Source: Lophius americanus (lineage: Eukaryota > Chordata > Actinopteri > Lophiiformes > Lophiidae). From it: a stretch of DNA of 64,000 nt. The stretch's first letter is position 1, and each line of letters opens with the position of its first letter. Shown here in pieces: positions 23,455 through 35,517 of the stretch. A program made the translations under genes and the position numbers. The DNA lies in contig JBBDHG010000024.1 in NCBI GenBank assembly GCA_037951165.1, forward strand, positions 9,713,001-9,777,000, read 5' to 3'. The notes below the pieces were generated by a model that saw only the letters and a program-made list of their open reading frames with translations, made no database searches and was not told the origin of the DNA.

Positions 23455-24250
23455 ACATTACCCTTTTGAGCGGTTCGTCCTTTTCCTTGTGTCTCATATT
23501 GAGTGGAATTAGAGGGGAAAACGAGGGGAGATAACAGCAGTTCCATTCCTATACCCCCTTACAAGTAAATTGCCTTTTTATTAAATTTGGGCCCCATCTA
23601 TCAATACAAAGAACGGCATCGGAATTACTTTGTTGGCCACAAATCGCTGGCAATAGATAGAGCCTCTCTTGAAACAACGCCATCATTTATCTGGTTCACA
23701 TTTCCACCTGAGGTGAAAGGAAGCAGGTCACAATAAGACTTTCATTTGTTCCCTGCTTGATGGATGCGAACCCCTGGAATCTGTGATTACCGGATCAGGC
23801 ATGTAAAATAAGAATCTATTAAACATCTGGACCTGTTGGTTCCCGGTGGATTTCCTTCGCTTTTAACAAATTGCGCGGCCCGGGGAGTTTAAGGCATGGG
23901 AGTTACCCGGCGCCGAGGAGATTTACACAGCTACAAAGTAACCCGGGCCTTGAAAAGCTGCGTAGATTGTCCCGGGAGGGTGATGCATTAAGGAGCCGTT
24001 AATTAGCATGAACGCAAAGCACTTTAAGATGTAATAAAGCAGAACCCACATAGAAACCATGAGCTGCTGAAAAAGCCGCACACTCTCATGTGAAAGTTGG
24101 TAGGAGGCCGACGCTGAAGGTGAAGGCGGATGGAGTGAAATGATAATAGAGAAGGAATCCATCGTGGTTTTGGTCTCCCTCACTTCCATACGGAGAGTTG
24201 GAATTATCAGAGCAGCAGGTCCGGGCCTAATATCCTTTTGTGCTGGCAGC
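23455..24250. promoter_or_regulatory. Candidate conserved non-coding element (strong texture)
   Basis: About 800 bp without repeats and with balanced composition. It contains 'gccgttaattagcatg' (about 23995-24010), 'atctatcaata' and 'gtaataaagc'. TAATTA cores and long non-repetitive words of this kind are typical of vertebrate developmental enhancers. The open frame at 23923-24189 (minus) has no protein features. It lies about 11 kb upstream of the ntng2 start. Confidence 0.45.
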
Positions 24251-24619
24251 GTATTGCCGAGTGAAGATTGCGGATGGAAATAATCAGTCCTTTTTAAAGG
24301 TCAGGCGAAGTTAAGCACACCCAAAGTAAACCATGACACATTCTAGCTGATAAGAAATAACTGTCTGTGTAAGGAAGAATGAGGAGAGTTCACCTTGTCC
24401 CATTTATGTTATCATTGCAGCTCAACTGTCAAATTTAATGGCACAAATGCAGGAAACCCGGCCAAGAAGAAAGAAAAGAAGTCTCTGCTCTGGCTGGAAT
24501 GCATTAAATAATGTATAAATGGTGTCGTCTCCTTTTCAGCATGGTTATATATGAAAACACCATCTGTAAGGAGGTGCTGTTACAGTCTGCAAGTCTGTAT
24601 AATTAGAACTGTAATTAGA

Positions 24620-24930
24620 ATGACATTCATATCTCAGCCAAGGTCAAGCAATCCGTCATGTCTGACCCACGTTTCGTGGAAATCCGTTCGGTAGTTTTCG
24701 CCTAATTAGAGCCAAATCGTGCAATGTTGATAAAACAAAGGGAAGAAGAGTTCCTTTTTATGCATTATAAGCAGAAAAACTACATCCTGTCTGAATCTGG
24801 ACCAAAATTCAAGGGGGTCAAGACTCGTCCTTCTACACAGTGTCATGGAGAGATGCTGTGAGGTTTTTGTGAGATCCTGCCGACAAACCAACGAACAAGA
24901 ATGTGGGCAGGGATGGATACACAGTTTGAG
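24620..24930 (+). repeat. Degenerate dispersed repeat
   Basis: The phrases 'atctcagccaaggtcaagca', 'ggaaatccgttcggtagttt' and 'gatcctgccgacaaaccaac' match a repeat text commonly seen in fish intergenic DNA. No coding capacity was seen, and the class (DNA element or SINE) is uncertain. Confidence 0.5.
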
Positions 24931-25459
24931 AGGGAAGCGCTTATTTTCATATGTAATGATAGACAGTGAAAGGAGCACTACGTTTGAGTGTTGAACATGC
25001 CTCCTCTGCTTGGAGGATGAGGATGTTGTGTTGTGTCCCCGCTTTGAAGACATATTTGGCTGAATTTCTTCTTGGAGTTGCGACTTGTCTGTCCCGTCCT
25101 CTCTGCCATCTCGCTCCTTTTATATACCTTACTTGAACATTCACCTATGGGCCTGAGCTCTGGGTAGTGACCGAAAGAATGGGGTCAAGGGTACAAGCAG
25201 CTAAAATCAGCTTCTTTCATTGGGGGGCTGGGCTCAGCTTTGGAGATAAGGTGTAAGGGGCTGAGCCAGCTTCTCTTTGGCGTCTCAAGGAGCCGGTTGA
25301 TTTGGTTCAGGTGTAAAAAGATCTGAGATGAAGTCTGGGCAAGTTGGCCATACTCTGCCAACTTCACTTTCGTTTTTACAGAATGCTGCGGTGTAAGAGT
25401 CGGACAGCGAACGGGTTCTTCTAGTGAACCTTACAGAGGTCGATTTTTTGCAGCGGTAA

Positions 25460-25855
25460 GCCAGCTGTTCGACTGTTTAGCACCTCTGTGCTGAGCTAAT
25501 CTGCTGTTTGTGTTGTATCCGTCTTTAAAGCTACATATCTTTTTACTAGAAAGGCAATACCCACTATGTCACCCGATTCCTTGAACATTAACATTTTGAT
25601 GTTAAGCTTCATGATATTTCCCTGTTTAGCATCTTTGTGCTAAGCTAATCTGGTTTTTGTGTTCTATTCATTTTTAAAGCCACAGTTGTTTTCCCCAGAA
25701 AATGGAATAACCCATATTGCCACCCGATTTCTTAATCATTATCATGTTGATGTTAATATTAATGATGTTTCACTGTTTAGCATCTTAGTGCTAAGCTAAT
25801 CTGCTGTTTGTGTTGTATTCGTCTTTAAAACTACATATGTTTAATCCTGTAACTC
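25460..25855 (+). repeat. ~150-bp tandem repeat, 2.6 copies
   Basis: 'ctgtttagca(c/t)ct...gctaatctg' starts at 25473, 25622 and 25773. Each is followed by a 'gtgttgtattcgtctttaaa'-like stretch. The period is 149-151 bp with about 80 per cent identity by eye. It has no coding frame. Confidence 0.85.
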
Positions 25856-25869
25856 ATTTGTCTCAGTTT

Positions 25870-26320
25870 ATGCATTATTGCTTTTAGGCAGCAGAATAAA
25901 GGACCAATCCGGTGACTCATAGCACTGGAGGCTATAGGAAGGTCACTCTTTGGCTTCCCTGTGGGCATCAGTCTTGAAAACAGAGTGATGGCCCCAGAGA
26001 GGCTGATAAGTAAAAACAGTTTTAATGGGCTGTGAATGGCTGCTGGTAATCTGTGCAGGCTGGGAGTGGGCAGCTAGGGCACAGAGGGCGACAGGGCATT
26101 CTGCAGAGGTTTTTTATTAATGCAATCATAGATCAGATAGGCCAGCAGAGGAGAATGGAAGCTGGTGATGAATTTGGGCCTCCTGTCTACCACCTGACTG
26201 GAGGACAAGCTGAGGATGGTGAAGGTCATGGGCGCAGGACGCCACCCCGAGGAAGACACAGGGGACGATTCATTATGTGTGATATAGAGGAGAGTATAGA
26301 CCACAGGGACTGACTGAAGG
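25870..26320. other. Complex unique sequence, possible conserved element
   Basis: CpG-poor, high-complexity DNA with open frames on both strands (86 and 76 codons) lacking recognisable domains. It may be conserved non-coding DNA or an unrecognised exon. Splice signals do not clearly bound an exon. Confidence 0.25.
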
Positions 26321-26840
26321 TCATGACGTGACTTCGGGAAACTTCAAAAGCACATTTTCTATAGTATAAAGATAAAGACAAACAAGAAGTCCTGAGCCTT
26401 CTTCACAGAAATAGTCTTTCGGGAAATTATAATTATAAAGTAAAATATGGTAATATGTGTCGGAAATAGGAACTTCAGGCCGTTATACACACATTATTCA
26501 CACTGGTGTTCTCTCCTTAAAGATATCATATAATCTGCTATCGCTGTTACAGTTTATAAAGCTGAATTCTTTCTAAAACGAGAGCGTCTGAAATCATACC
26601 ATCGATGAGTCAGGGATGAAAGCACGGATCGATACAAGACTGGAGCGGGGTCTTGTGACGAACAGGGTCTGCAAATCACTCAAAGGAATAACAGATTTAC
26701 GCTTTACAACTGAAGACGGTTTCATTTTGAAATGGAAGAGAAACACTTAAGTGAACAACTTATGGAGAGGATGTGACATTATGTTAACTTCTTATTTTGA
26801 GACGTATGGAAATGTACCGGTTAGGAGATTACACTCTCTC

Positions 26841-26890
26841 AGGGTCACCTGAGAGGTGAACGGGTCACCTGAGAGGTGAACGGGTCACCT
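26841..26890 (+). repeat. 20-bp tandem repeat
   Basis: 'gggtcacctgagaggtgaac' occurs twice and is followed by a third partial copy. Copies are identical, implying recent slippage. Confidence 0.9.
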
Positions 26891-27435
26891 CATAGAAGTC
26901 CTTGAGTATATGTTAGGATGACAAGCTTTTATTTGACGTACACTTATATGTTGCTGTTCTGTTCAGGAAACTCAAAATGACTTGTAGAAGCTGCCTTTCT
27001 AATTAAAACTGATTAATGTGAATTATTCATTCAAGCAGCCTCATCCACTTTATTTAGTCTTCATTCAGTCTACCTTTCAGCTCTACGCTATGTCGTGTTT
27101 TATCACTTTCTAATTTCATTTGTAGTATTTATTATATTACAAAATATTTACTTCATGTCATTATGTTATTTCAATGCTGATTTTATGATTTTTGATGTTT
27201 TCACTCGTTTGTTTGTGTGTTTGTTTTTGGGGTTTTTTGTTTGTTTGTTTGTGAGCAAGTTACTGAAAAAATACAAGATTGGACTTGGAAATTTTACCAA
27301 GAGGTAGATTTGGGCGTATTCTGGAGATGTAAAATTTTGGTGACATTACTTGTTTTGCGTCATACAAAATAAAATAAAATAAAAATAACAAGCCATTTGG
27401 AGTAGTATTGCTGAATGTAGATATTGCTGCCTTTG

Positions 27436-27662
27436 CTACTTTGGTTCCTTTGATGTTTCTTTCATCTTCTGAGCTAGAGGCTCAGTTTTAAGAGTTTCTT
27501 TGATTCCTTTGATGTTTCTTTCCTTCTTCTGAGCTAGAGGCTCAGTTTTAAGAGTTTCTTTGATTCCTTTGATGTTTTCTTTCCTTCTTGTGAGCTGGAG
27601 GCTGGGTTTTAGGAGTTTCTTTGATTTCTTTGATGTTCGTTTGTGGGTGGAGCTGGAGGCTC
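27436..27662 (+). repeat. 60-bp minisatellite, ~3.7 copies
   Basis: 'gagct(a/g)gaggctcagttt' recurs at 27471, 27531, 27592 and about 27650, with 'gagtttctttgattcctttg' between. The first two full units are nearly identical and later ones diverge. Confidence 0.9.
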
Positions 27663-27904
27663 AGTGGGCTGAACAGAGACGATGAAAGATAAAAGGTGCA
27701 GGAAATGACCTGATACAGAGTATTTTTTAGAGACACTCAGAGACTTTGTTGGAGTTGTTGGTAGATTAAGAGGCTGGAAATAACTCAGACATTAGTGGAG
27801 GAATATGGATTCATTTTTCCACCACCTAGGATACAGATGTGACTCTAGTAAATTTTTTGAATTTTTATATTTGTTTGATTTAACATTTTATCATAATCGA
27901 TCCA

Positions 27905-27906
<2 letters not shown>

Positions 27907-27965
<59 letters not shown>
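27907..27965 (+). repeat. (TTA)n microsatellite, ~19 units
   Basis: An uninterrupted ATT/TTA run, followed by a short 'tcatcatcatc' patch. Confidence 0.95.
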
Positions 27966-28382
27966 TTTATCATCATCATCTTAACTCCACAAACTTTTCC
28001 CTGCTTGCACTGCTCTCTAAATTCATCTTAGTATTTTTTTCAATTGAACTACTTCATTTGACTTTTTCTCTTCTCCTCTGTGTGTCAATCATAAAGCACA
28101 CTGAATAAAATTTGATTTGTTTGAAATGTGAAATGTTAATAAAGTTTGATTGATTGCCTGATTGATAAATTATAAATGCCAAGGCCGTCCCTCATTACTG
28201 TAGTCTTCATGATTTGGTGGGTTGGACATCATTGATCACCTGCAGAAAACCGCACAGAACTTTTTACTGTAAAGTATTACCGGATAAACTCTCTACTGAC
28301 CTCTGATCCCTCTCAGTTATGGTAACTACCATTCACACTTTAAAAAAATAGGAGCTGAGGTGACATCCAAATTGAAGTTGTT

Positions 28383-28424
28383 TCTATTCTATTCTATTCT
28401 ATTCTATTCTATTCTATTCTATTT
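28383..28424 (+). repeat. (ATTCT)n pentanucleotide microsatellite
   Basis: About eight perfect ATTCT units at the edge of a dispersed repeat copy that begins directly after it. The array may have grown from the edge of that element. Confidence 0.95.
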
Positions 28425-28925
28425 GGTTCAATTCAAATGCACCAAATTTGGACTAAATGGGACAAACATTTTAAAAATGATGGCCCTACTGAAACTTTTG
28501 GAGATAAAGCTCCCCCTGGTGGCAGATATATACAAACAACCTTTCCCAAAATCTCTCCAGTTCTTCCTCTCACCAAAGTCTATGTGGGTAAGAAATGTGA
28601 AAAATATCCATGAAATATTTTTTGAGTTATGTCCAGAAAACTGTGTTTTTCATAAAATAGCTCCCCCTTGTGAGTAAGATATAAACTACTAGAGTAAAAT
28701 ATGACGATTAAAAGATAGAGATCCTCGAGTCGATTCATATGCACCAAATCCAAGCATTTGGAAATGATGGTCCAAAAACTTTTGGAGATAAAGCTCCCCT
28801 TAATGTTGGATGTATCTAGCTTACCTTTCCTAAATCACTCCAGTTCTTCCTCGCAATGAGGTCTATTTGGGACTAATGTTTGAAAATGATCCATGAAATA
28901 GTTTTCATGGATCCTCTGACATTCA
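28425..28925 (+). repeat. Dispersed repeat family A, forward copy
   Basis: It has 'accaaatttggactaaatgg', 'agataaagctccccctggtg', 'ccagttcttcctctcacc' and 'tccatgaaatattttttgag', with a second partial module from 28665. It is internally duplicated like the copy at 11.9 kb. Confidence 0.85.
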
Positions 28926-29204
28926 GATCTGAATGCAGAGGCGTGGTTGTTCATCATAAGCCGGTGTGGTTTGAACGCGCCTATGACATTTGTTTAACAT
29001 GTTACCGTGTTTTCGGTCAGTAAGGAAGTCTCTGGGATGTAAATGTAAATCCTTCAGTATCCTAAATCAAACTTAAGTCGACGGCACCCAGAGACTACAA
29101 ACCTGCACCAAGGGACATGTGACTTCTGTGAATTCTTCCCCGAAGTCCCTCAAGACTTTTTTTCTAATCTTGTGGGTACATGTGAAGAAATTTTTTTTTT
29201 TCTC

Positions 29205-29520
29205 TTTTGCAAAGTCAGGCCAGTTCTTTGAAAACCCCCGGTGCAGCTTCTGCCTGTAGTCGTTCAGTGTGCACAGTCAATTTTTGCTGCTGATGACGAC
29301 CCCATACCTACGAGTCCAATCTGTTAGAATACGATTTCTGCATATGGCATAAGCACATTCTTACGTTTCCATTTGCTGCTTAGCTGCGTATTTTAAGTGC
29401 TTTGAGTATTTTGAGGGATGGCAGTGGAATTGATGATGGTCGGCATTGTGTATGTGTTTGAACTTGATGATATAAACGTCAGCTGACTGTGTGTTTCAAG
29501 AACCAATTGTATGGCATTTT
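29205..29520 (+). repeat. Unnamed dispersed repeat B, copy 1
   Basis: It shares an ordered series of words with 43765-44030: 'gttcttt', 'gctgctg' or 'gcttctgcctg', 'ttcagtgtg(t/c)gca', 'catacgcacat'-like, 'gtattttaag' and 'cattgtgtatgtgtt'. The two copies are perhaps 65-70 per cent alike. No coding frame or named family was recognised. Confidence 0.55.
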
Positions 29521-30168
29521 GAAGGGAAAATAAAATGTTGTAAGCCCTGGTCAGCCCGTTTTATGTTATATGGTGGTTTTGTCCATCAAGATATGCTTAC
29601 GAATTAACAGTAAATATTCTTGTGTGCACATGAAAGAAGAAGCTGTGCACACAAGTTCTTAGAGCATTCAGATTTGGGTCACATGTGAAGGGTGGTTGAG
29701 TAGAGAAAAGTATAAGATATATTGCTGCTGGCTGGTAAAAAAAAAAGGGCTCCTAGCAGGAAATGCTTATCACAGGAGAGCTCAGTTGTAAATCCTTGGA
29801 TGGAAATGAAACAAATGACATTTATAGATGGTGGCATTTCCTGATCAAATTGTAGCAATTTTATTCAAACCAGGATAAATGGCTTAACTTTATGTTGCCC
29901 CACGGACCTGAAGTTATACTCACATACGATCATGTTTCATGAAAACATGTCACCCTACTTCTGGATAGATTCAAGGGACGTTAAGAAAAATGCTCCAATC
30001 ATTCTTTGAAGTGTGAAAATCTTTTTCTGTCTTTAATAACTGTTTGTATGTATAAAGGCAGGATAGATTTTTGGATTTTCTCAGCATGCAAGGATGTTTT
30101 GATTCCGAAAACACCATTTGTAGAGTAACAGCTATGATGCGCTCATGATATGCTTTTTACCCTCTCTC

Positions 30169-30395
30169 TATGTCTCTCTGTCTCTCTCTCTCTCTCAACC
30201 CAACTGGTCACGGAAGAAGGCCGTCCAACTTGAGTCGGGATCTGCACGAGGTTTCTCCCTGTTAAAGGCAACTGTTTTCTTACCACTGTTGCCAACTGTT
30301 TGTTAAATGGGGAATTGTTGGACCTGTAGGATAAAAATCACTTCAGTTAACATTTGTTTTGACTTAGCGCTATGTGAATAAAGTGTTACTATGTT
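30169..30395 (+). repeat. (CT)n plus common teleost dispersed repeat
   Basis: A CT run (to about 30197) leads into 'aacccaactggtcacgg...', 'ggtttctccctgttaaagg' and 'gcgctatgtgaataaagtg'. This is a very widespread fish repeat ending in the LINE-like 'gcgctat...aataaa' tail. Orientation is plus. Confidence 0.7.
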
Positions 30396-30404
30396 ACTCT
30401 TATT

Positions 30405-30482
30405 ATGGATGGAAACCGCTGGTCCGCAGTGGCGACCCCGAAAGGGAACAGCCCAAAGACGAAGATGAAGAAGAAGAAGACA
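30405..30482 (+). mobile_element. LINE 3' tail with (GAA)n
   Basis: The sequence 'agtggcgaccccgaaaggga' followed by 'acagcccaaaga' and a GAA-rich run matches the 3' end typical of fish RTE/Rex-type LINEs. Only the tail is present. Confidence 0.6.
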
Positions 30483-30962
30483 TCTGAGAGAGTATAATAG
30501 CGCACCGATGACCAAATGTAATGACTCAGAATCCGGCTAAACACCTGCTAAACCTCTGAAACAGACCGAAGAGAAACGACTACAGCAGCAACGATAACAC
30601 GCCGGTACAGGACTAAACAAACAGCATGGAGGAAACTCAGACAGAGCACACCTCCACCAGGTAGAGTTGACCGACCCTACAATGACGATGCCGTGGCTTG
30701 GGCGTGATGATGATGATATTTTTTCTCGTAGCCCCATCACGAAATGAAATCATGTGAGAAAAGTCAGAATCGTGTCCAGCTCAGCAAAGGCAGATACGGG
30801 ATATGTTGTACGTATCCTCCCCATAGAAGGAGGGGTCAAAAAAAACATCCCAGAATCAAATCCCCTCCCACATCCCACCTTTTCACAACCTTTTTCATTG
30901 GAATTTGTTCAACACTTTTTGAGTTGTTCTGCTTGAATTGAATATTTCCCATTACCACTACG

Positions 30963-31140
30963 TCAAGTCAAGTCAAGTCAACTAAAGTTTATTTGTATAG
31001 CACATATTAAAAACAACATCAGTTCACCAAAGTGCTTTATAAGGATATATAAAGTCAAAAGGCAATATATATATGATCCAAAGATAGACAATAACACATC
31101 ATCAAATAAAACAAAGAACGATTAATAAACATTTTTATAT
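30963..31140 (-). mobile_element. LINE/SINE 3' tail with TCAAG repeats
   Basis: Perfect TCAAG units (30963-30980) precede 'tttatttgtatagcacat' and 'ccaaagtgcttta'. Read on the minus strand this is a retroelement tail ending in short tandem repeats. A sister copy is at 59985-60125. Confidence 0.6.
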
Positions 31141-31559
31141 ATTTCTTTAAACTAAAACAGGTTTCTTGCTCATCTTGGACCGAAAGCCATCGAAAAGAAA
31201 TGTCTCATCGGCATCACATTCAACTTTTTTGTGCAGCTCTCACATGAACAGGTGAAGTGTTCCACGGAGAGAACTTTTGAATCTATACATGTGTATCTGA
31301 AGATGTACATTTGTGACAAACCGGAGATTGAAAAACATCAAATGGAGAAACATCACACTAGAATATTCACCATAACCTGTTCTGCTCTAGTTCTGCTCAG
31401 TCCAACCTGAAGTTCATCACCCAAATACATGTAAAATAGTTCATACGTAAAAATGAACTTGGTGTCTATGGACAGGTAAGACCTAAAATAATTGATTTTC
31501 AGTGCAGGTAACGTCGTACCTGTTATTATGTGATTAAACCATACTAAAAACCCAAATTT

Positions 31560-31840
31560 CAATAATACCTGATTTTTATCAAAGATAAAAAAAAGTCGAC
31601 TCAAGGAGGTCTATCTCATATATATCCTTTACTCTCAAAGTTCATATTTCACTCACAAGGTGGAACTTTCTTTTTGAAAAACATTGATTTTTTCGGATAT
31701 AACTTCACGTTTGATGTGAGGCGTTCAATCAGAAGCGTTACTTGTACAACACAGGGGATTGGGGTCTTCTCAGGGTTATACCCTTGCTGTCAGGGACGAC
31801 AGTGTAGGTCTACTGCAGTTACTGGTTGGACTGTTTTTGC
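31560..31840 (-). repeat. Dispersed repeat family A, reverse partial copy
   Basis: It carries 'cttgtacaacacagggga' followed by 'gtcagggacgacagtgtagg', the reverse complement of the outer edge of the family, and a 'ttcatatttcactcac' block. Confidence 0.7.
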
Positions 31841-32904
31841 CTAACATGGATTCATGTTTCGTACACGCGCCATGTGAAACTACTCAGGGAGATGTTTGTA
31901 TGAATCACATTAAAAGACAGATTACTTTTTAAAAAAAAGGAAAAAAGAAGTGAGATGAATGATGTGAGACTTTTGACTGACACCTCTGTAATTCAGCCGA
32001 GGAAATGAACTAACCATGTGCAGAACTTTTCTAACGACTTGCAGGACAGACGATGTAACCTGAGCCACCGGGCCGCGTTGGCGCTCTCTGAGATTTACAG
32101 CAGCTGAATAGACCACAGTGTTGTGTGGGCTTCAAGGGATTTGCGGGGCTGTATAGCAGCTACTCCTGGACGTCTCCCAGCCTTTATGTGAGTGATGTTC
32201 CATTCCACCATCACGGCGCAGGAAGTGGCTGCTCTACATCAACACTTTTGTCAACCCCCCCCCCACCCAGCACCCCCCTCCCCTAATGCTTTTTGCAGCT
32301 GTAGGAGAGTGCACTTGTTTCCATGATTGCACATTAAGCAGGAAGCAAAAGCTTGCACTTTCAAGTCAACCAAAAAGGATGCCTTACAAATAACCTTAAA
32401 TAAAGTGGCAGTAACCACGCTTTTCAAATACGAACGGCTAAGTGGCGTAGTTTCCAAACACAAACCCAATGAATGCCTCCGTTTGCCTTTTCAGCCGTAA
32501 CTGCTGCAAATCACCAAAACAGAGTCAAATTATGGGTAGTGACGTCAACCTAAGGCCATTTATGGGTGAAAAGAACATTTGTAAACCATGTAGAAGAAAG
32601 ATGGAGGACTGAAAACTACAATTTAAAAATATTAAATCTACAGTGATACTAGATTACTTTAATACTTATACTTGTCTTGCTTTGTCTGTTTGTTGAAACG
32701 GACCACATGGATTTTTTTTTATAAAATGTGAATTATAAAAATAAGTGACAAAAATTTAAAAAGTATATATATAAATTACATAAAAACATTTTTTTGCCAA
32801 TTATTAGTTTTAAAGTAGTAAACTTTTTTAGAACGCACAATAAGTTTATGATGATTCATTCACTATAACAACAATATAAGCCAATTTCTTGGCTTGTATC
32901 TTTG

Positions 32905-33245
32905 TTAAAAGCTTCTAATTAGAGGGGGAGCTTAAGTCCAATTATGTCTCAATAGCGCTCATATGAATTGACACAAGGAGTTCTGCCTGGTTTTATTACT
33001 GAGCTCAGAAAAATTAGTTAACTTTATTTATCTTCATAATTGAGTCACTATGGGATCTTGGATCTTAGAGCATACTGCTGATTTCATAGAAATAGGTTAG
33101 GTTAGGTTGTGTCAAAATGGACTGTTTGAGATTATTAATGAGTCACATTTCAGTTGAGGAGTTAAATGAGGGGAATTGCTTGTACAACGCAGGGGATTTA
33201 GGGCTTTTCCAACTATTCTTTTATTGACAATGAGTTTCACACAAT
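32905..33245 (-). repeat. Dispersed repeat family A, reverse partial copy
   Basis: It includes 'tggttttattactgagctca', 'gagtcactatgggatct', 'atagaaataggttaggttag' and 'cttgtacaacgcagggga', in the reverse order of the forward copies. Confidence 0.8.
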
Positions 33246-33249
33246 TTCT

Positions 33250-34470
33250 GTGATGTAAAATCTGAAAGCAGAATTCTTACCAGATTTTAGGAGGTCTGTG
33301 TTGGGATTATGTATGGGAAAGTTTCATCGACCATAGAGGCATCAAATACTGTATTTTTTTTGTTTTTTTCAAGAAATGGGGCACCAAAAAGGCCAGCAAA
33401 AAGTGGAATAAAGGGGAATGATGTATAATCAGTATAATTCCACAGATGACTTTTTGGTCATTGGTTTCCCTCACGTATTATTTTATCTGACAATTAAGAC
33501 TTCTTTGTCTTCGTTCTGTTTTTAAAGATTTAAAAATACATCACATTAAAGAATATGGGACAAAAATCTTCAAAATTGGCAACTGTGGTCTAATTTATAC
33601 CACTTTAAAGTCTGTTGGCTCCAGCACTCCCAAAAATCTGAAAAGAATAAGTGGCTACCGGTAATGAATGAGTGGACGGCTGCTCTACCACAAAGGCCTA
33701 AAAGATGTGATCTAATGCAACTCACTCAGAGCCACAGATGAATTGCAAGGTTGGGAATGGTTGTATTTGACTCGTGGACTCAGTACCAAGCCTCATGTCG
33801 AGTTTTATTGTTTATTCTGATTATAATCATGAGCAGCTGATACAAAGAAATGGCACTGAATGGCACTGCACAAAATAAGTCAGTCAAAAACTGCAAATGA
33901 GCTCACCTATGGGTTTTTCCCTACCATACCCATCATCCATTGCTCAAACCTAACGTTGCAACAAATACACACCAAATAACCGTAACCAAAACATGTATAA
34001 TGGCTGCAACACAAGGGGACAGGGTAATAAAGGGACATTAATATTTAAAGATATAACTTCATCTATAATTAAAATAAGACAAACATGTCTTTCTTTTTAA
34101 GTACTTTCTGTCACAAATTATGTAAAAGCTAAATGTGATCTAATTATTCTATTATATCATTATATATATATATATATTATATAGTTAAGAGCACAAATTT
34201 CACTGACTGCACATTTGGAATGAATGTGAAACTGCGTTTATTAGTTTGAGTACCCACAAATGCCAATGGCAACGACAATGAAGTTGAAATTGAATTTAAT
34301 CTATTATTATCATTAGCTATTTTTTGTCAGTCTTGAGAAGTTGAGAATTTATTTCAGATATAATACCATCCATATTTGACACAATTTAGAAAAAACAATT
34401 ACATTTTTCGTATGTTTTCCTTACTCTTCCTGTAATAAAATGATTTAAAAGCATAATTTCTTTGTGCCTT
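33250..34470. other. AT-rich intergenic sequence
   Basis: No gene or named transposon was seen. It contains a short TA microsatellite at about 34160-34185. Confidence 0.4.
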
Positions 34471-34479
34471 TTATTCTTC

Positions 34480-35517
34480 ATCCTGTCCTCCACTTCCATT
34501 GTCTGTGCAGTTCACCTATCTTGCCACCAGGGGTCGCTGGCGCCCGCTGAGTGGCGCAGTCATGCAATCGGTGGAACACGTCCGAAAACAACTTCAGGGT
34601 CTCTTTCATCCACAGAGGACAGCGCGTCAGTGGAAACTAGATGATGGACATATATCATCGTGTTCGTAATGGAAACACATTACATGAATTTTGATTCAAA
34701 ATTGTATGACGGTATAAAATGTTTCCACCTGTGCGGACTGGTGTCGCTGGAGCGCGTCACGGCGGCGCGCCTTCTTCCACGCGCATTAGACGACTGTGAA
34801 CGCGCACACTCCACTCAAACTCCCGCCCGCAGCGCGTGTCTCCACAAACCTCGAAGGATGTTTGCAGGAAACAAGTAAATATTTGAGCTACAGTCCAGTC
34901 ATCAGAAGTCTCCGTTGGACGTCTGGCTCTGCTGGAGATCCACTCTAGACTTCAGGACACCTCGGATTTTGTGCGTGGGGATGTCGCCGAGCATTACTGA
35001 AACTTCTTGATGCGTGATGCCGGGACTGGAGCCGCATCCTTCCGACCCCGAGCCTCCATCTCCGCACAGAAACCAACTTCCTGAGCGCCAGGACGCAGAT
35101 AAAACTGACCGCTGAGGGATTGAAAGCGCGTGTAATTTGACTTTTCATTCTGTTAAAATGCATCCCTAGAGACGTTTTCACGCGGAATTGAAGCGTTTTC
35201 CCACTCGTCTGTGTGTTTTATCTTCCCAAGAGATGCCTCAAAGAGTGATGCCAAGCTGCTCACAAGTTCTCTCCCATCGGCGGATGAATTTTCCAGAGGA
35301 AAGACGCAGATAAAAAAAAAAAAAAAAACTGCTGTGGGGTTTGTTTTGCATCTGCAAATAACTGGATGAGGCATGGAATTTTCACCAGGAGACGTTCTTT
35401 TTCATATTTCACACTGCAAGAAGGATTTTGTGCTTTGAATTAAACCATTTCCGCTGCCATACAATTTTTTTTTTTTGGGGGGGGGATTCTCGATTCTTCC
35501 TGGAGGCTGACGGAACC
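34480..35517 (+). promoter_or_regulatory. ntng2: CpG-rich promoter / 5' UTR of ntng2
   Basis: CpG density rises sharply against AT-rich flanks, most strongly at 34735-34860 with runs such as 'cacggcggcgcgcc' and 'cccgcagcgcgtg'. It ends directly at the ATG at 35518. No TATA box is obvious, as expected for a CpG-type promoter. The start site and any leader introns cannot be placed. An A-run (about 35311-35328) and a T/G run (35465-35485) lie just upstream. Confidence 0.6.

Noticed and set aside
26053..26313. 86-codon frame as a coding exon
   Set aside because: Overlapping frame on the other strand, no domain, and stops just outside without good splice sites.
27436..27662. CRISPR-like array
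   Set aside because: The 60-bp units are contiguous tandem copies without unique spacers, and the DNA is vertebrate.
17600..34480. prrx2 homeobox gene between asb6 and the plus-strand gene (human neighbour of ASB6)
   Set aside because: No homeodomain sequence was found in any frame in this interval.
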